Assembly (NCBI GenBank): GCA_030549335.1
Contig: CM060198.1
Span: 38,573,853 to 38,637,852, forward strand
Direction: 5' to 3'
Length of the DNA: 64,000 bases
Origin: Pontederia crassipes
Taxonomy: Eukaryota; Streptophyta; Magnoliopsida; Commelinales; Pontederiaceae
In this document: positions 24,733 through 36,160 of the stretch, piece by piece
Numbering within the stretch: the first letter of the stretch is position 1
Layout: each line of letters begins with the position of its first letter
Position numbers and translations under genes: made by a program
The notes under the pieces: model-generated
Databases searched by the model: none
What the model was told of the DNA's origin: nothing
What the model saw: only the letters and a program-made list of their open reading frames with translations

Positions 24733-27700
24733 TGATAGATCTTTAGAACTTTAACTCTATTTCAAACCGAAGTTGAACCGTTACAATCAAAGATAACGCT
24801 CCTCGGGATTAGAGTCTTAGAGTTAGGTTCAAAGCTATAAGTTATGGATACTTATTACAACCTTTGGGTGTCCTAAGAGGTGATAGATCTTCAGAACTTT
24901 AACTCTATTTTAAACCGAAGTTGAACCATTACAATCAAAGATAACGCTCTTGGGGATTAGAGTCTTAGAGTTAGGTTTAAAGCTAGAAGTTATAGATACT
25001 TATTACAACCTTTGGGTGTCCTAAGAGGTGATAGAGCTTCAGAACTTTAACTCCATTTCAAACCGAAGTTGAACCGTTACAATCAAAGATAACGCTCTTG
25101 GGGATTAATGTCTTAGAGTTAGGTTCAAAGCTATAAGTTATAGATACTTATTACAACCTTTGGGTGTCCTAAGAGGTGATAGATCTTTAGAACTTTAACT
25201 CTATTTCAAACCGAAGTTGAACCGTTACAATCAAAGATAACGCTCTTGGGGATTAGAGTCTTAGAGTTAGGTTCAAAGCAATAAGTTATAGATACTTATT
25301 ACAACCTTTGGGTGTCCTAAGAGGTGATAGAGCTTCAGAACTTTAACTCTATTTCAAACCGAAGTTGAACCGTTACAATCAAAGATAACGCTCTTGGGGA
25401 TTAGAGTCTTAGAGTTAGGTTCAAAGATATAAGTTATAGATACTTATTACAACCTTTGGGTGTCCTAAGAGGTGATAGAGCTTCAGAACTTTAACTCTAT
25501 TTCAAACCGAAGTTGAACCGTTACAATCAAAGATAACGCTCTTGGGGATTAGAGTCTTAGACTTAGGTTCAAAGCAATAAGTTATAGATACTTATTACAA
25601 CCTTTGGGTGTCCTAAGAGGTGATAGATCTTTAGAACTTTAACTCACTTGCAATTCGAAGTTGAACCGTTACAATAAATGATAATGCTCTTGGGGATTAG
25701 AGACTTAGAGTTAGGTTCAAAGCTATATGTTATAGATACTTATTACAACCTTTGGGTGTCCTAAGCGGTGATAGATCTTTAGAACTTTAACTCCATTTCA
25801 AACCGAAGTTGAACCGTTACAATCAAAGATAACGCTCATGGGGATTAGAGTCTTAGAGTTAGGTTCAAAGCTATAAGTTATAGATACTTATGACAACCTT
25901 TGGGTGTCCTAAGAGGTGATAGATCTTTAGAACTTTAACTCTATTTCAAACCGAAGTTGAACCGTTACAATCAAAGATAACGCTCTTGGGGATTAGAGTC
26001 TTAGAGTTAGGTTCAAAGCAATAAGTTATAGATACTTATTACAACCTTTGGGTGTCCTAAGAGGTGATAGATCTTCAGAACTTTAACTCTATTTTAAACC
26101 AAAGTTGAACCGTTACAATCAAAGATAACGCTCTTGGGGATTAGAGTCTTAGAGTTAGGTTCAAATTTATAAGTTATAGATACTTATTACAACCTTTGGG
26201 TGTCCTATGAGGTGATAGATCTTTAGAACTTTAACTCTATTTCAAACCGAAGTTGAACCGTTACAATCAAAGATAACGCTCTTGGGGATTAGAGTCTTAG
26301 AGTTAGGTTCAAAACTATAAGTTATAGATACTTATTACAACCTTTGGGTGTCCTAAGAGGTGATAGAGCTTCAGAATTTTAACTCTATTTCAAACCGAAG
26401 TTGAACCGTTACAATCAAAGATAACGCTCTTGGGGATTAGAGTCTTAGAGTTAGGTTCAAAGCTATAAGTTATAGATACTTTTTACAACCTTTGGGTGTC
26501 CTAAGAGGTGATAGAGCTTCAGAATTTTAACTCTATTTCAAACCGAAGTTGAACCGTTACAATCAAAGATAACGCTCTTGGGGATTAGAGTCTTAGAGTT
26601 AGGTTCAAAGCAATAAGTTATAGATACTTATTACAACCTTTGGGTGTCCTAAGAGGTGATAGATCTTTAGAACTTTAACTCTATTTCAAACCGAAGTCGA
26701 ACCGTTACAATCAAATATAACGCTCTTAGGGATTAGAGTCTTAGAGTTAGGTTCAAAGCTATAAGTTATAGATACTTATTACAACCTTTGGGTGTCCTAA
26801 GAGGTGATAGAGCTTTAGAACTTTAACTCTATTTCAAACCGAAGTTGAACCGTTACAATCAAAGATAACGCTCTTGGGGATTAGAGTCTTAGAGTTAGGT
26901 TAAAAGCTATAAGTTATAGATACTTATGACAACCTTTGGGTGTCCTAAGAGGTGATAGATCTTTAGAACTTTAACTTTATTTCAATCTGAAGTTGAACCG
27001 TTTTAACTCTATTTCAAACCGAAGTTGAACCGTTACAATCAAAGATAACGCTCTTGGGGATTATTGTCTTAGAGTTAGGTTCAAAGCTATAAGTTATAGA
27101 TACTTATTACAACCTTTGGGTGTCCTAAGAGGTGATAGAGCTTCAGAACTTTAACTCTATTTCAAACCGAAGTTGAACCGTTACAATCAAAGATAACGCT
27201 CTTGGGGATTAGAGTCTTAGACTTAGGTTCAAAGCAATAAGTTATAGATACTTATTACAACCTTTGGGTGTCCTAAGAGGTGATAGATCTTTAGAACTTT
27301 AACTCACTTGCAATTCGAAGTTGAACCGTTACAATCAATGATAATGCTCTTGGGGATTAGAGACTTAGAGTTAGGTTCAAAGCTATATGTTATAGATACT
27401 TATTACAACCTTTGGGTGTCCTAAGCGGTGATAGATCTTTAGAACTTTAACTCCATTTCAAACCGAAGTTGAACCGTTACAATCAAAGATAATGCTCATG
27501 GGGTTTAGAGTCTTAGAGTTAGGTTCAACGCTATAAGTTATAGATACTTTTGACAACCTTTGGGTGTCCTAAGAGGTGATAGATCTTTAGAACTTTAACT
27601 CTATTTCAATCTGAAGTTGAACCGTTACAATCAAAGATAACGCTCTTGGGGATTAGAGTCTTAGAGTTAGGTTCAAAGCTATAAGTTATATATACTTATG

Positions 27701-29153
27701 ACAACCTTTGGGTGTCCTAAGAGGTGATAGATCTTTAGAACTTTAACTCTATTTCAAACCGAAGTTGAACCGTTACAATCAAAGATAACGCTCCTCGGGA
27801 TTAGAGTCTTAGAGTTAGGTTCAAAGCTATAAGTTATGGATACTTATTACAACCTTTGGGTGTCCTAAGAGGTGATAGAGCTTCAGAACTTTAACTCTAT
27901 TTCAAACCGAAGTTGAACCGTTACAATCAAAGATAACGCTCTTGGGGATTAGAGTCTTAGAGTTAGGTTCAAAGCAATAAGTTATAGATACTTATTACAA
28001 CCTTTGGGTGTCCTAAGAGGTGATAGAGCTTCAGAACTTTAACTCTATTTGAAACCGAAGTTGAACCGTTACAATCAAAGATAACGCTCTTGGGGATTAG
28101 AGTCTTAGAGTTAGGTTCAAAGATATAAGTTATAGATACTTATTACAACCTTTGGGTGTCCTAGGAGGTGATAGAGCTTCAGAACTTTAACTCTATTTCA
28201 AACCGAAGTTGAACCGTTACAATCAAAGATAACGCTCTTGGGGATTAATGTCTTAGAGTTAGGTTCAAAGCTATAAGTTATAGATACTTATTACAACCTT
28301 TGGGTGTCCTAAGAGGTGATAGATCTTTAGAACTTTAACTCTATTTCAAACCGAAGTTGAACCGTTACAATCAAAGATAACGCTCTTGGGGATTAGAGTC
28401 TTAGAGTTAGGTTCAAAGCAATAAGTTATAGATACTTATTACAACCTTTGGGTGTCCTAAGAGGTGATAGATCTTCAGAACTTTAACTCTATTTTAAACC
28501 AAAGTTGAACCGTTACAATCAAAGATAACGCTCTTGGGGATTAGAGTCTTAGAGTTAGGTTCAAATTTATAAGTTATAGATACTTATTACAACCTTTGGG
28601 TGTCCTATGAGGTGATAGATCTTTAGAACTTTAACTCTATTTCAAACCGAAGTTGAACCGTTACAATCAAAGATAACGCTCTTGGGGATTAGAGTCTTAG
28701 AGTTAGGTTCAAAGCTATAAGTTATAGATATTTTTTACAACCTTTGGGTGTCCTAAGAGGTGATAGAGCTTCAGAATTTTAACTCTATTTCAAACCGAAG
28801 TTGAACCGTTACAATCAAAGATAACGTTCTTGGGGATTAGAGTCTTAGAGTTAGGTTCAAAGCAATAAGTTATAGATACTTATTACAACCTTTGGGTGTC
28901 CTAAGAGGTGATAGATCTTTAGAGCTTTAACTCTATTTCAAACCGAAGTTGAACCGTTACAATCAAATATAATGCTCTTAGGGATTAGAGTCTTAGAGTT
29001 AGGTTCAAAGCTATAAGTTATAGATACTTATTACAACCTTTGGGTGTCCTAAGAGGTGATAGAGCTTCAGAACTTTGACTCTATTTCAAACCGAAGTTGA
29101 ACCGTTACAATCAAAGATAACGCTCTTGGGGATTAGAGTCTTAGAGTTAGGTT
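24141..29153 (+). repeat. 5-kb block, copied at offset 7876 (copy 2)
   Basis: It matches 16265-21277 almost base for base by eye, including the composite monomer with its 32-bp insertion, AATAAATGATAATG near 25672, CATGGGGTTTAG near 27497 and GAACTTTGAC near 29071. One difference noted is TTCAACGCTATAAG near 27527 against TTCAAAGCTATAAG near 19651. The near identity implies a recent event. Confidence 0.93.
26953..27132 (+). repeat. 180-bp composite monomer, copy 2
   Basis: It is identical in structure to the composite at 19077, with the extra bases at 27003-27034, exactly 7876 bp away. Sharing the unusual junction proves that the two 5-kb blocks derive from one ancestor formed after the fusion. 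Confidence 0.93.
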
Positions 29154-30536
29154 CAAAGCAATAAGTTATAGATACTTATTACAACCTTTGGGTGTCCTAA
29201 GAGGTGATAGAGCTTCAGAACTTTAACTCTATTTCAAACCGAAGTTGAACCGTTACAATCAAAGATAACGCTCTTGGGGATTAGAGTCTTAGAGTTAGGT
29301 TAAAAGCTATAAGTTATAGATACTTATTACAACCTTTGGGTGTCCTAAGAGGTGATAGATCTTTAGAACTTTAACTCTATTGCAAATCGAAGTTGAACCG
29401 TTACAATCAATGATAATGCTCTTGCGGATTAGAGACTTAGAGTTAGGTTCAAAGCTATAAGTTATAGATACATATTACAACCTTTGGGTGTCCTAAGAGG
29501 TGATAGATCTTTAGAACGTTAACTCCATTTCAAACTGAAGTTGAACCGTTACAATCAAAGATAACGCTCATGGGGATTAGAGTCTTAGAGTTAGGTTCAA
29601 AGCTATAAGTTATAGATACTTATGACAACCTTTGGGTGTCCTAAGAGGTGATAGATCTTTAGAACTTTAACTCCATTTCAAACCGAAGTTGAACCGTTAC
29701 AATCAAAGATAACGCTCTTGGGGATTAGAGTCTTAGAGTTAGGTTCAAAGCTATAAGTTATAGATACTTATGACAACCTTTGGGTGTCCTAAGAGGTGAT
29801 AGATCTTTAGAACTTTAACTCTATTTCAATCTGAAGTTGAACCGTTACAATCAAAGATAACGCTCCTCGGGATTAGAGTCTTAGAGTTAGGTTCAAAGCT
29901 ATAAGTTATGGATACTTATTACAACCTTTGGGTGTCCTAAGAGGTGATAGATCTTCAGAACTTTAACTCTATTTTAAACCGAAGTTGAACCATTACAATC
30001 AAAGATAACGCTCTTGGGGATTAGAGTCTTAGAGTTAGGTTTAAAGCTAGAAGTTATAGATACTTATTACAACCTTTGGGTGTCCTAAGAGGTGATAGAT
30101 CTTTAGAACTTTAACTCTATTTCAAACCGAAGTTGAACCGTTACAATCAAAGATAACGCTCTTGGGGATTAGAGTCTTAGAGTTAGGTTCAAAGATATAA
30201 GTTATAGATACTTATTACAACCTTTGGGTGTCCTAAGAGGTGATAGAGCTTCAGAACTTTAACTCCATTTCAAACCGAAGTTGAACCGTTACAATCAAAG
30301 ATAACGCTCTTGGGGATTAATGTCTTAGAGTTAGGTTCAAAGCTATAAGTTATAGATACTTATTACAACCTTTGGGTGTCCTAAGAGGTGATAGATCTTT
30401 AGAACTTTAACTCTATTTCAAACCGAAGTTGAACCGTTACAATCAAAGATAACGCTCTTGGGGATTAGAGTCTTAGAGTTAGGTTCAAAGCAATAAGTTA
30501 TAGATACTTATTACAACCTTTGGGTGTCCTAAGAGG
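27133..30536 (+). repeat. 23-monomer block, copied at offset 7844 (copy 1)
   Basis: From R-head TTAGACTTAGG (27133) to C (30389), the order recurs from 34977 to 38380 at 7844 bp, exactly 53 monomers. It includes the 12-monomer A-K unit, then CAATCTG/CCTCGGG, TTTTAAACC/ACCATT, a GATATA monomer (30093) and R-head CCATTTC/GATTAATG (30241). The copies differ near 27490 (GGGGTTTAG here, GGGGATTAG there) and in x. Confidence 0.9.
28021..29796 (+). repeat. A-K unit, 12-monomer form
   Basis: A 28021, B 28169, C 28317, D 28465, E 28613, F 28761, G 28909, x 29057 (with GAACTTTGAC), H 29205, I 29353 (TTGCAAATCG), J 29501 (AAACTGAAGTTG), K 29649: 1776 bp exactly. J lacks the GAAATTG change of the 11-monomer copies. 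The copy straddles the end of the 24141-29153 block, so it joins two duplication histories. Confidence 0.9.
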
Positions 30537-32164
30537 TGATAGAGCTTCAGAACTTTAACTCTATTTCAAACCGAAGTTGAACCGTTACAATCAAAGATAA
30601 CGCTCTTGGGGATTAGAGTCTTAGAGTTAGGTTCAAGGATATAAGTTATAGATACTTATTACAACCTTTGGGTGTCCTAAGAGGTGATAGAGCTTCAGAA
30701 CTTTAACTCTATTTCAAACCGAAGTTGAACCGTTACAATCAAAGATAACGCTCTTGGGGATTAGAGTCTTAGACTTAGGTTCAAAGCAATAAGTTATAGA
30801 TACTTATTACAACCTTTGGGTGTCCTAAGAGGTGATAGATCTTTAGAACTTTAACTCACTTGCAATTCGAAGTTGAACCGTTACAATAAATGATAATGCT
30901 CTTGGGGATTAGAGACTTAGAGTTAGGTTCAAAGCTATATGTTATAGATACTTATTACAACCTTTGGGTGTCCTAAGCGGTGATAGATCTTTAGAACTTT
31001 AACTCCATTTCAAACCGAAGTTGAACCGTTACAATCAAAGATAACGCTCATGGGGATTAGAGTCTTAGAGTTAGGTTCAAAGCTATAAGTTATAGATACT
31101 TATGACAACCTTTGGGTGTCCTAAGAGGTGATAGATCTTTAGAACTTTAACTCTATTTCAAACCGAAGTTGAACCGTTACAATCAAAGATAACGCTCTTG
31201 GGGATTAGAGTCTTAGAGTTAGGTTCAAAGCAATAAGTTATAGATACTTATTACAACCTTTGGGTGTCCTAAGAGGTGATAGATCTTCAGAACTTTAACT
31301 CTATTTTAAACCAAAGTTGAACCGTTACAATCAAAGATAACGCTCTTGGGGATTAGAGTCTTAGAGTTAGGTTCAAAGCAATAAGTTATAGAAACTTATT
31401 ACAACCTTTGGGTGTCCTATGAGGTGATAGATCTTTAGAACTTTAACTCTATTTCAAACCGAAGTTGAACCGTTACAATCAAAGATAACGCTCTTGGGGA
31501 TTAGAGTCTTAGAGTTAGGTTCAAAACTATAAGTTATAGATACTTATTACAACCTTTGGGTGTCCTAAGAGGTGATAGAGCTTCAGAATTTTAACTCTAT
31601 TTCAAACCGAAGTTGAACCGTTACAATCAAAGATAACGCTCTTGGGGATTAGAGTCTTAGAGTTAGGTTCAAAGCTATAAGTTATAGATACTTTTTACAA
31701 CCTTTGGGTGTCCTAAGAGGTGATAGAGCTTCAGAATTTTAACTCTATTTCAAACCGAAGTTGAACCGTTACAATCAAAGATAACGCTCTTGGGGATTAG
31801 AGTCTTAGAGTTAGGTTCAAAGCAATAAGTTATAGATACTTATTACAACATTTGGGTGTCCTAAGAGGTGATAGATCTTTAGAACTTTAACTCTATTTCA
31901 AACCGAAGTCGAACCGTTACAATCAAATATAACGCTCTTAGGGATTAGAGTCTTAGAGTTAGGTTCAAAGCTATAAGTTATAGATACTTATTACAACCTT
32001 TGGGTGTCCTAAGAGGTGATAGAGCTTTAGAACTTTAACTCTATTTCAAACCGAAGTTGAACCGTTACAATCAAAGATAACGCTCTTGGGGATTAGAGTC
32101 TTAGAGTTAGGTTAAAAGCTATAAGTTATAGATACTTATGACAACCTTTGGGTGTCCTAAGAGG
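29205..32164 (+). repeat. Variant third copy of the H-to-composite region
   Basis: Starting at H, this parallels 16265 and 24141 but with changes: CAATCTG in the CCTCGGG monomer (29797), an extra GATATA monomer (30093), and GCAATAAG in the D-like monomer at 31277. AATAAATGATAATG (30884), TTCAAAACTATAAG (31522), CTTTTTAC (31690) and AAGTCGAAC (31905) are shared with the other copies. A private ACAACATTTGGG occurs near 31846. It lacks the 32-bp insertion. Confidence 0.85.
31129..32164 (+). repeat. Seven-monomer block, copied at 38233-39268
   Basis: C, D-like TTTTAAACCAAAG, CAAAACTATAAG, GAATTTT, GAATTTT with GCAATAAG, AAGTCGAAC with ATATAACGCTCTTAGG, and TAGAGCTTTAG with GGTTAAAAGC recur at offset 7104 (48 monomers). 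The same series is also at 18041-19076 and 25917-26952. The fourth monomer differs: CTTTTTAC here, CAAAACTATAAG with CTTATTAC at 38677. Confidence 0.87.
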
Positions 32165-33941
32165 TGATAGATCTTTAGAACTTTAACTCTATTTCAATCT
32201 GAAGTTGAACCGTTACAATCAAAGATAACGCTCCTCGGGATTAGAGTCTTAGAGTTAGGTTCAAAGCTATAAGTTATGGATACTTATTACAACCTTTGGG
32301 TGTCCTAAGAGGTGATAGATCTTTAGAACTTTAACTCTATTTCAAACCGAAGTTGAACCGTTACAATCAAAGATAACGCGCTTGGGGATTAGAATCTTAG
32401 AGTTAGGTTCAAAAGCTATAAGTTATAGATACTTATTACAACCTTTGGGTGTCCTAAGAGGTGATAGAGCTTCAGAATTTTAACTCTATTTCAAACCGAA
32501 GTTGAACCGTTACAATCAAAGATAACGCTCTTGGGGATTAGAGTCTTAGAGTTAGGTTCAAAGATATAAGTTATAGATACTTATTACAACCTTTGGGTGT
32601 CCTAAGAGGTGATAGAGCTTCAGAACTTTAACTCTATTTCAAACCGAAGTTGAACCGTTACAATCAAAGATAACGCTCTTGGGGATTATTGTCTTAGAGT
32701 TAGGTTCAAAGCTATAAGTTATAGATACTTATTACAACCTTTGGGTGTCTTAAGAGGTGATAGAGCTTCAGAACTTTAACTCTATTTCAAACCGAAGTTG
32801 AACCTTTACAATCAAAGATAACGCTCTTGGGGATTAGAGTCTTAGACTTAGGTTCAAAGCAATAAGTTATAGATACTTATTACAACCTTTGGGTGTCCTA
32901 AGAGGTGATAGATCTTTAGAACTTTAACTCACTTGCAATTCGAAGTTGAACCGTTACAATCAATGATAATGCTCTTGGGTATTAGAGACTTAGAGTTAGG
33001 TTCAAAGCTATATGTTATAGATACTTATTACAACCTTTGGGTGTCCTAAGCGGTGATAGATCTTTAGAACTTTAACTCCATTTCAAACCGAAGTTGAACC
33101 GTTACAATCAAAGATAACGCTCATGGGGATTAGAGTCTTAGAGTTAGGTTCAAAGCTATAAGTTATAGATACTTTTGACAACCTTTGGGTGTCCTAAGAG
33201 GTGATAGATCTTTAGAACTTTAACTCTATTTCAATCTGAAGTTGAACCGTTACAATCAAAGATAACGCTCTTGGGGATTAGAGTCTTAGAGTTAGGTTCA
33301 AAGCTATAAGTTATATATACTTATGACAACCTTTGGGTGTCCTAAGAGGTGATAGATCTTTAGAACTTTAACTCTATTTCAAACCGAAGTTGAACCGTTA
33401 CAATCAAAGATAACGCTCCTCGGGATTAGAGTCTTAGAGTTAGGTTCAAAGCTATAAGTTATGGATATTTATTACAACCTTTGGGTGTCCTAAGAGGTGA
33501 TAGAGCTTCAGAACTTTAACTCTATTTCAAACCGAAGTTGAACCGTTACAATCAAAGATAACGCTCTTGGGGATTAGAGTCTTAGAGTTAGGTTCAAAGC
33601 AATAAGTTATAGATACTTATTACAACCTTTGGGTGTCCTAAGAGGTGATAGAGCTTCAGAACTTTAACTCTATTTGAAACCGAAGTTGAACCGTTACAAT
33701 CAAAGATAACGCTCTTGGGGATTAGAGTCTTAGAGTTAGGTTCAAAGATATAAGTTATAGATACTTATTACAACCTTTGGGTGTCCTAGGAGGTGATAGA
33801 GCTTCAGAACTTTAACTCTATTTCAAACCGAAGTTGAACCGTTACAATCAAAGATAACGCTCTTGGGGATTAATGTCTTAGAGTTAGGTTCAAAGCTATA
33901 AGTTATAGATACTTATTACAACCTTTGGGTGTCCTAAGAGG
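32165..33941 (+). repeat. 12-monomer block with 15-monomer period, copy 1
   Basis: CAATCTG/CCTCGGG/TTATGGATAC, GATAACGCGCTTGG with TTCAAAAGCTATAAG (+1 base), GAATTTT/GATATA, GATTATTGTC, TTAGACTTAGG, class I (CACTTGCAATTCG), CATGGGG with CTTTTGAC, TTATATATAC, CCTCGGG, x, A and B recur 15 monomers later from 34386. Private changes: GATTAGAATC (32391), GAACCTTTAC (32801) and GGTATTAGAG (32979). Confidence 0.9.
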
Positions 33942-34385
33942 TGATAGATCTTTAGAACTTTAACTCTATTTCAAACCGAAGTTGAACCGTTACAATCAAA
34001 GATAACGCTCTTGGGGATTAGAGTCTTAGAGTTAGGTTCAAAGCTATAAGTTATAGATACATATTACAACCTTTGGGTGTCCTAAGAGGTGATAGATCTT
34101 TAGAACGTTAACTCCATTGCAAACTGAAGTTGAACCGTTACAATCAAAGATAACGCTCATGGGGATTAGAGTCTTAGAGTTAGGTTCAAAGCTATAAGTT
34201 ATAGATACTTATGACAACCTTTGGGTGTCCTAAGAGGTGATAGATCTTTAGAACTTTAACTCCATTTCAAACCGAAGTTGAACCGTTACAATCAAAGATA
34301 ACGCTCTTGGGGATTAGAGTCTTAGAGTTAGGTTCAAAGCTATAAGTTATAGATACTTATGACAACCTTTGGGTGTCCTAAGAGG
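33646..34385 (+). repeat. Collapsed A-K unit (five monomers)
   Basis: A 33646, B 33794, then 33942, whose first part is a plain T-head C-like monomer but whose end ATACATATTAC is diagnostic of I, then J 34090 and K 34238. D to H are missing, so a unit of 11 or 12 monomers has shrunk to five through exchange between C and I. J here has CCATTGCAAACTG. Confidence 0.85.
33942..34089 (+). repeat. Hybrid C/I monomer
   Basis: Standard CAAACCG, AAAGATAACG and GATTAGAGTC are followed by GCTATAAG and ATACATATTAC. The exchange therefore took place to the right of about base 84 and before base 119, in the 3' third of the monomer. Confidence 0.82.
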
Positions 34386-36160
34386 TGATAGATCTTTAGA
34401 ACTTTAACTCTATTTCAATCTGAAGTTGAACCGTTACAATCAAAGATAACGCTCCTCGGGATTAGAGTCTTAGAGTTAGGTTCAAAGCTATAAGTTATGG
34501 ATACTTATTACAACCTTTGGGTGTCCTAAGAGGTGATAGATCTTTAGAACTTTAACTCTATTTCAAACCGAAGTTGAACCGTTACAATCAAAGATAACGC
34601 GCTTGGGGATTAGAGTCTTAGAGTTAGGTTCAAAAGCTATAAGTTATAGATACTTATTACAACCTTTGGGTGTCCTAAGAGGTGATAGAGCTTCAGAATT
34701 TTAACTCTATTTCAAACCGAAGTTGAACCGTTACAATCAAAGATAACGCTCTTGGGGATTAGAGTCTTAGAGTTAGGTTCAAAGATATAAGTTATAGATA
34801 CTTATTACAACCTTTGGGTGTCCTAAGAGGTGATAGAGCTTCAGAACTTTAACTCTATTTCAAACCGAAGTTGAACCGTTACAATCAAAGATAGCTCTTG
34901 GGGATTATTGTCTTAGAGTTAGGTTCAAAGCTATAAGTTATAGATACTTATTACAACCTTTGGGTGTCCTAAGAGGTGATAGAGCTTCAGAACTTTAACT
35001 CTATTTCAAACCGAAGTTGAACCGTTACAATCAAAGATAACGCTCTTGGGGATTAGAGTCTTAGACTTAGGTTCAAAGCAATAAGTTATAGATACTTATT
35101 ACAACCTTTGGGTGTCCTAAGAGGTGATAGATCTTTAGAACTTTAACTCACTTGCAATTCGAAGTTGAACCGTTACAATCAATGATAATGCTCTTGGGGA
35201 TTAGAGACTTAGAGTTAGGTTCAAAGCTATATGTTATAGATACTTATTACAACCTTTGGGTGTCCTAAGCGGTGATAGATCTTTAGAACTTTAACTCCAT
35301 TTCAAACCGAAGTTGAACCGTTACAATCAAAGATAACGCTCATGGGGATTAGAGTCTTAGAGTTAGGTTCAAAGCTATAAGTTATAGATACTTTTGACAA
35401 CCTTTGGGTGTCCTAAGAGGTGATAGATCTTTAGAACTTTAACTCTATTTCAATCTGAAGTTGAACCGTTACAATCAAAGATAACGCTCTTGGGGATTAG
35501 AGTCTTAGAGTTAGGTTCAAAGCTATAAGTTATATATACTTATGACAACCTTTGGGTGTCCTAAGAGGTGATAGATCTTTAGAACTTTAACTGTATTTCA
35601 AACCGAAGTTGAACCGTTACAATCAAAGATAACGCTCCTCGGGATTAGAGTCTTAGAGTTAGGTTCAAAGCTATAAGTTATGGATACTTATTACAACCTT
35701 TGGGTGTCCTAAGAGGTGATAGAGCTTCAGAACTTTAACTCTATTTCAAACCGAAGTTGAACCGTTACAATCAAAGATAACGCTCTTGGGGATTAGAGTC
35801 TTAGAGTTAGGTTCAAAGCAATAAGTTATAGATACTTATTACAACCTTTGGGTGTCCTAAGAGGTGATAGAGCTTCAGAACTTTAACTCTATTTGAAACC
35901 GAAGTTGAACCGTTACAATCAAAGATAACGCTCTTGGGGATTAGAGTCTTAGAGTTAGGTTCAAAGATATAAGTTATAGATACTTATTACAACCTTTGGG
36001 TGTCCTAGGAGGTGATAGAGCTTCAGAACTTTAACTCTATTTCAAACCGAAGTTGAACCGTTACAATCAAAGATAACGCTCTTGGGGATTAATGTGTTAG
36101 AGTTAGGTTCAAAGCTATAAGTTATAGATACTTATTACAACCTTTGGGTGTCCTAAGAGG
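34386..36160 (+). repeat. 12-monomer block with 15-monomer period, copy 2
   Basis: It matches 32165-33941 at offset 2221, falling to 2219 after a two-base deletion at about 34892 (AAAGATAGCTCTTGG). The same +1 base (TTCAAAAGC) occurs near 34630. Between the copies lie the C/I hybrid (33942), J (34090) and K (34238). Confidence 0.9.
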
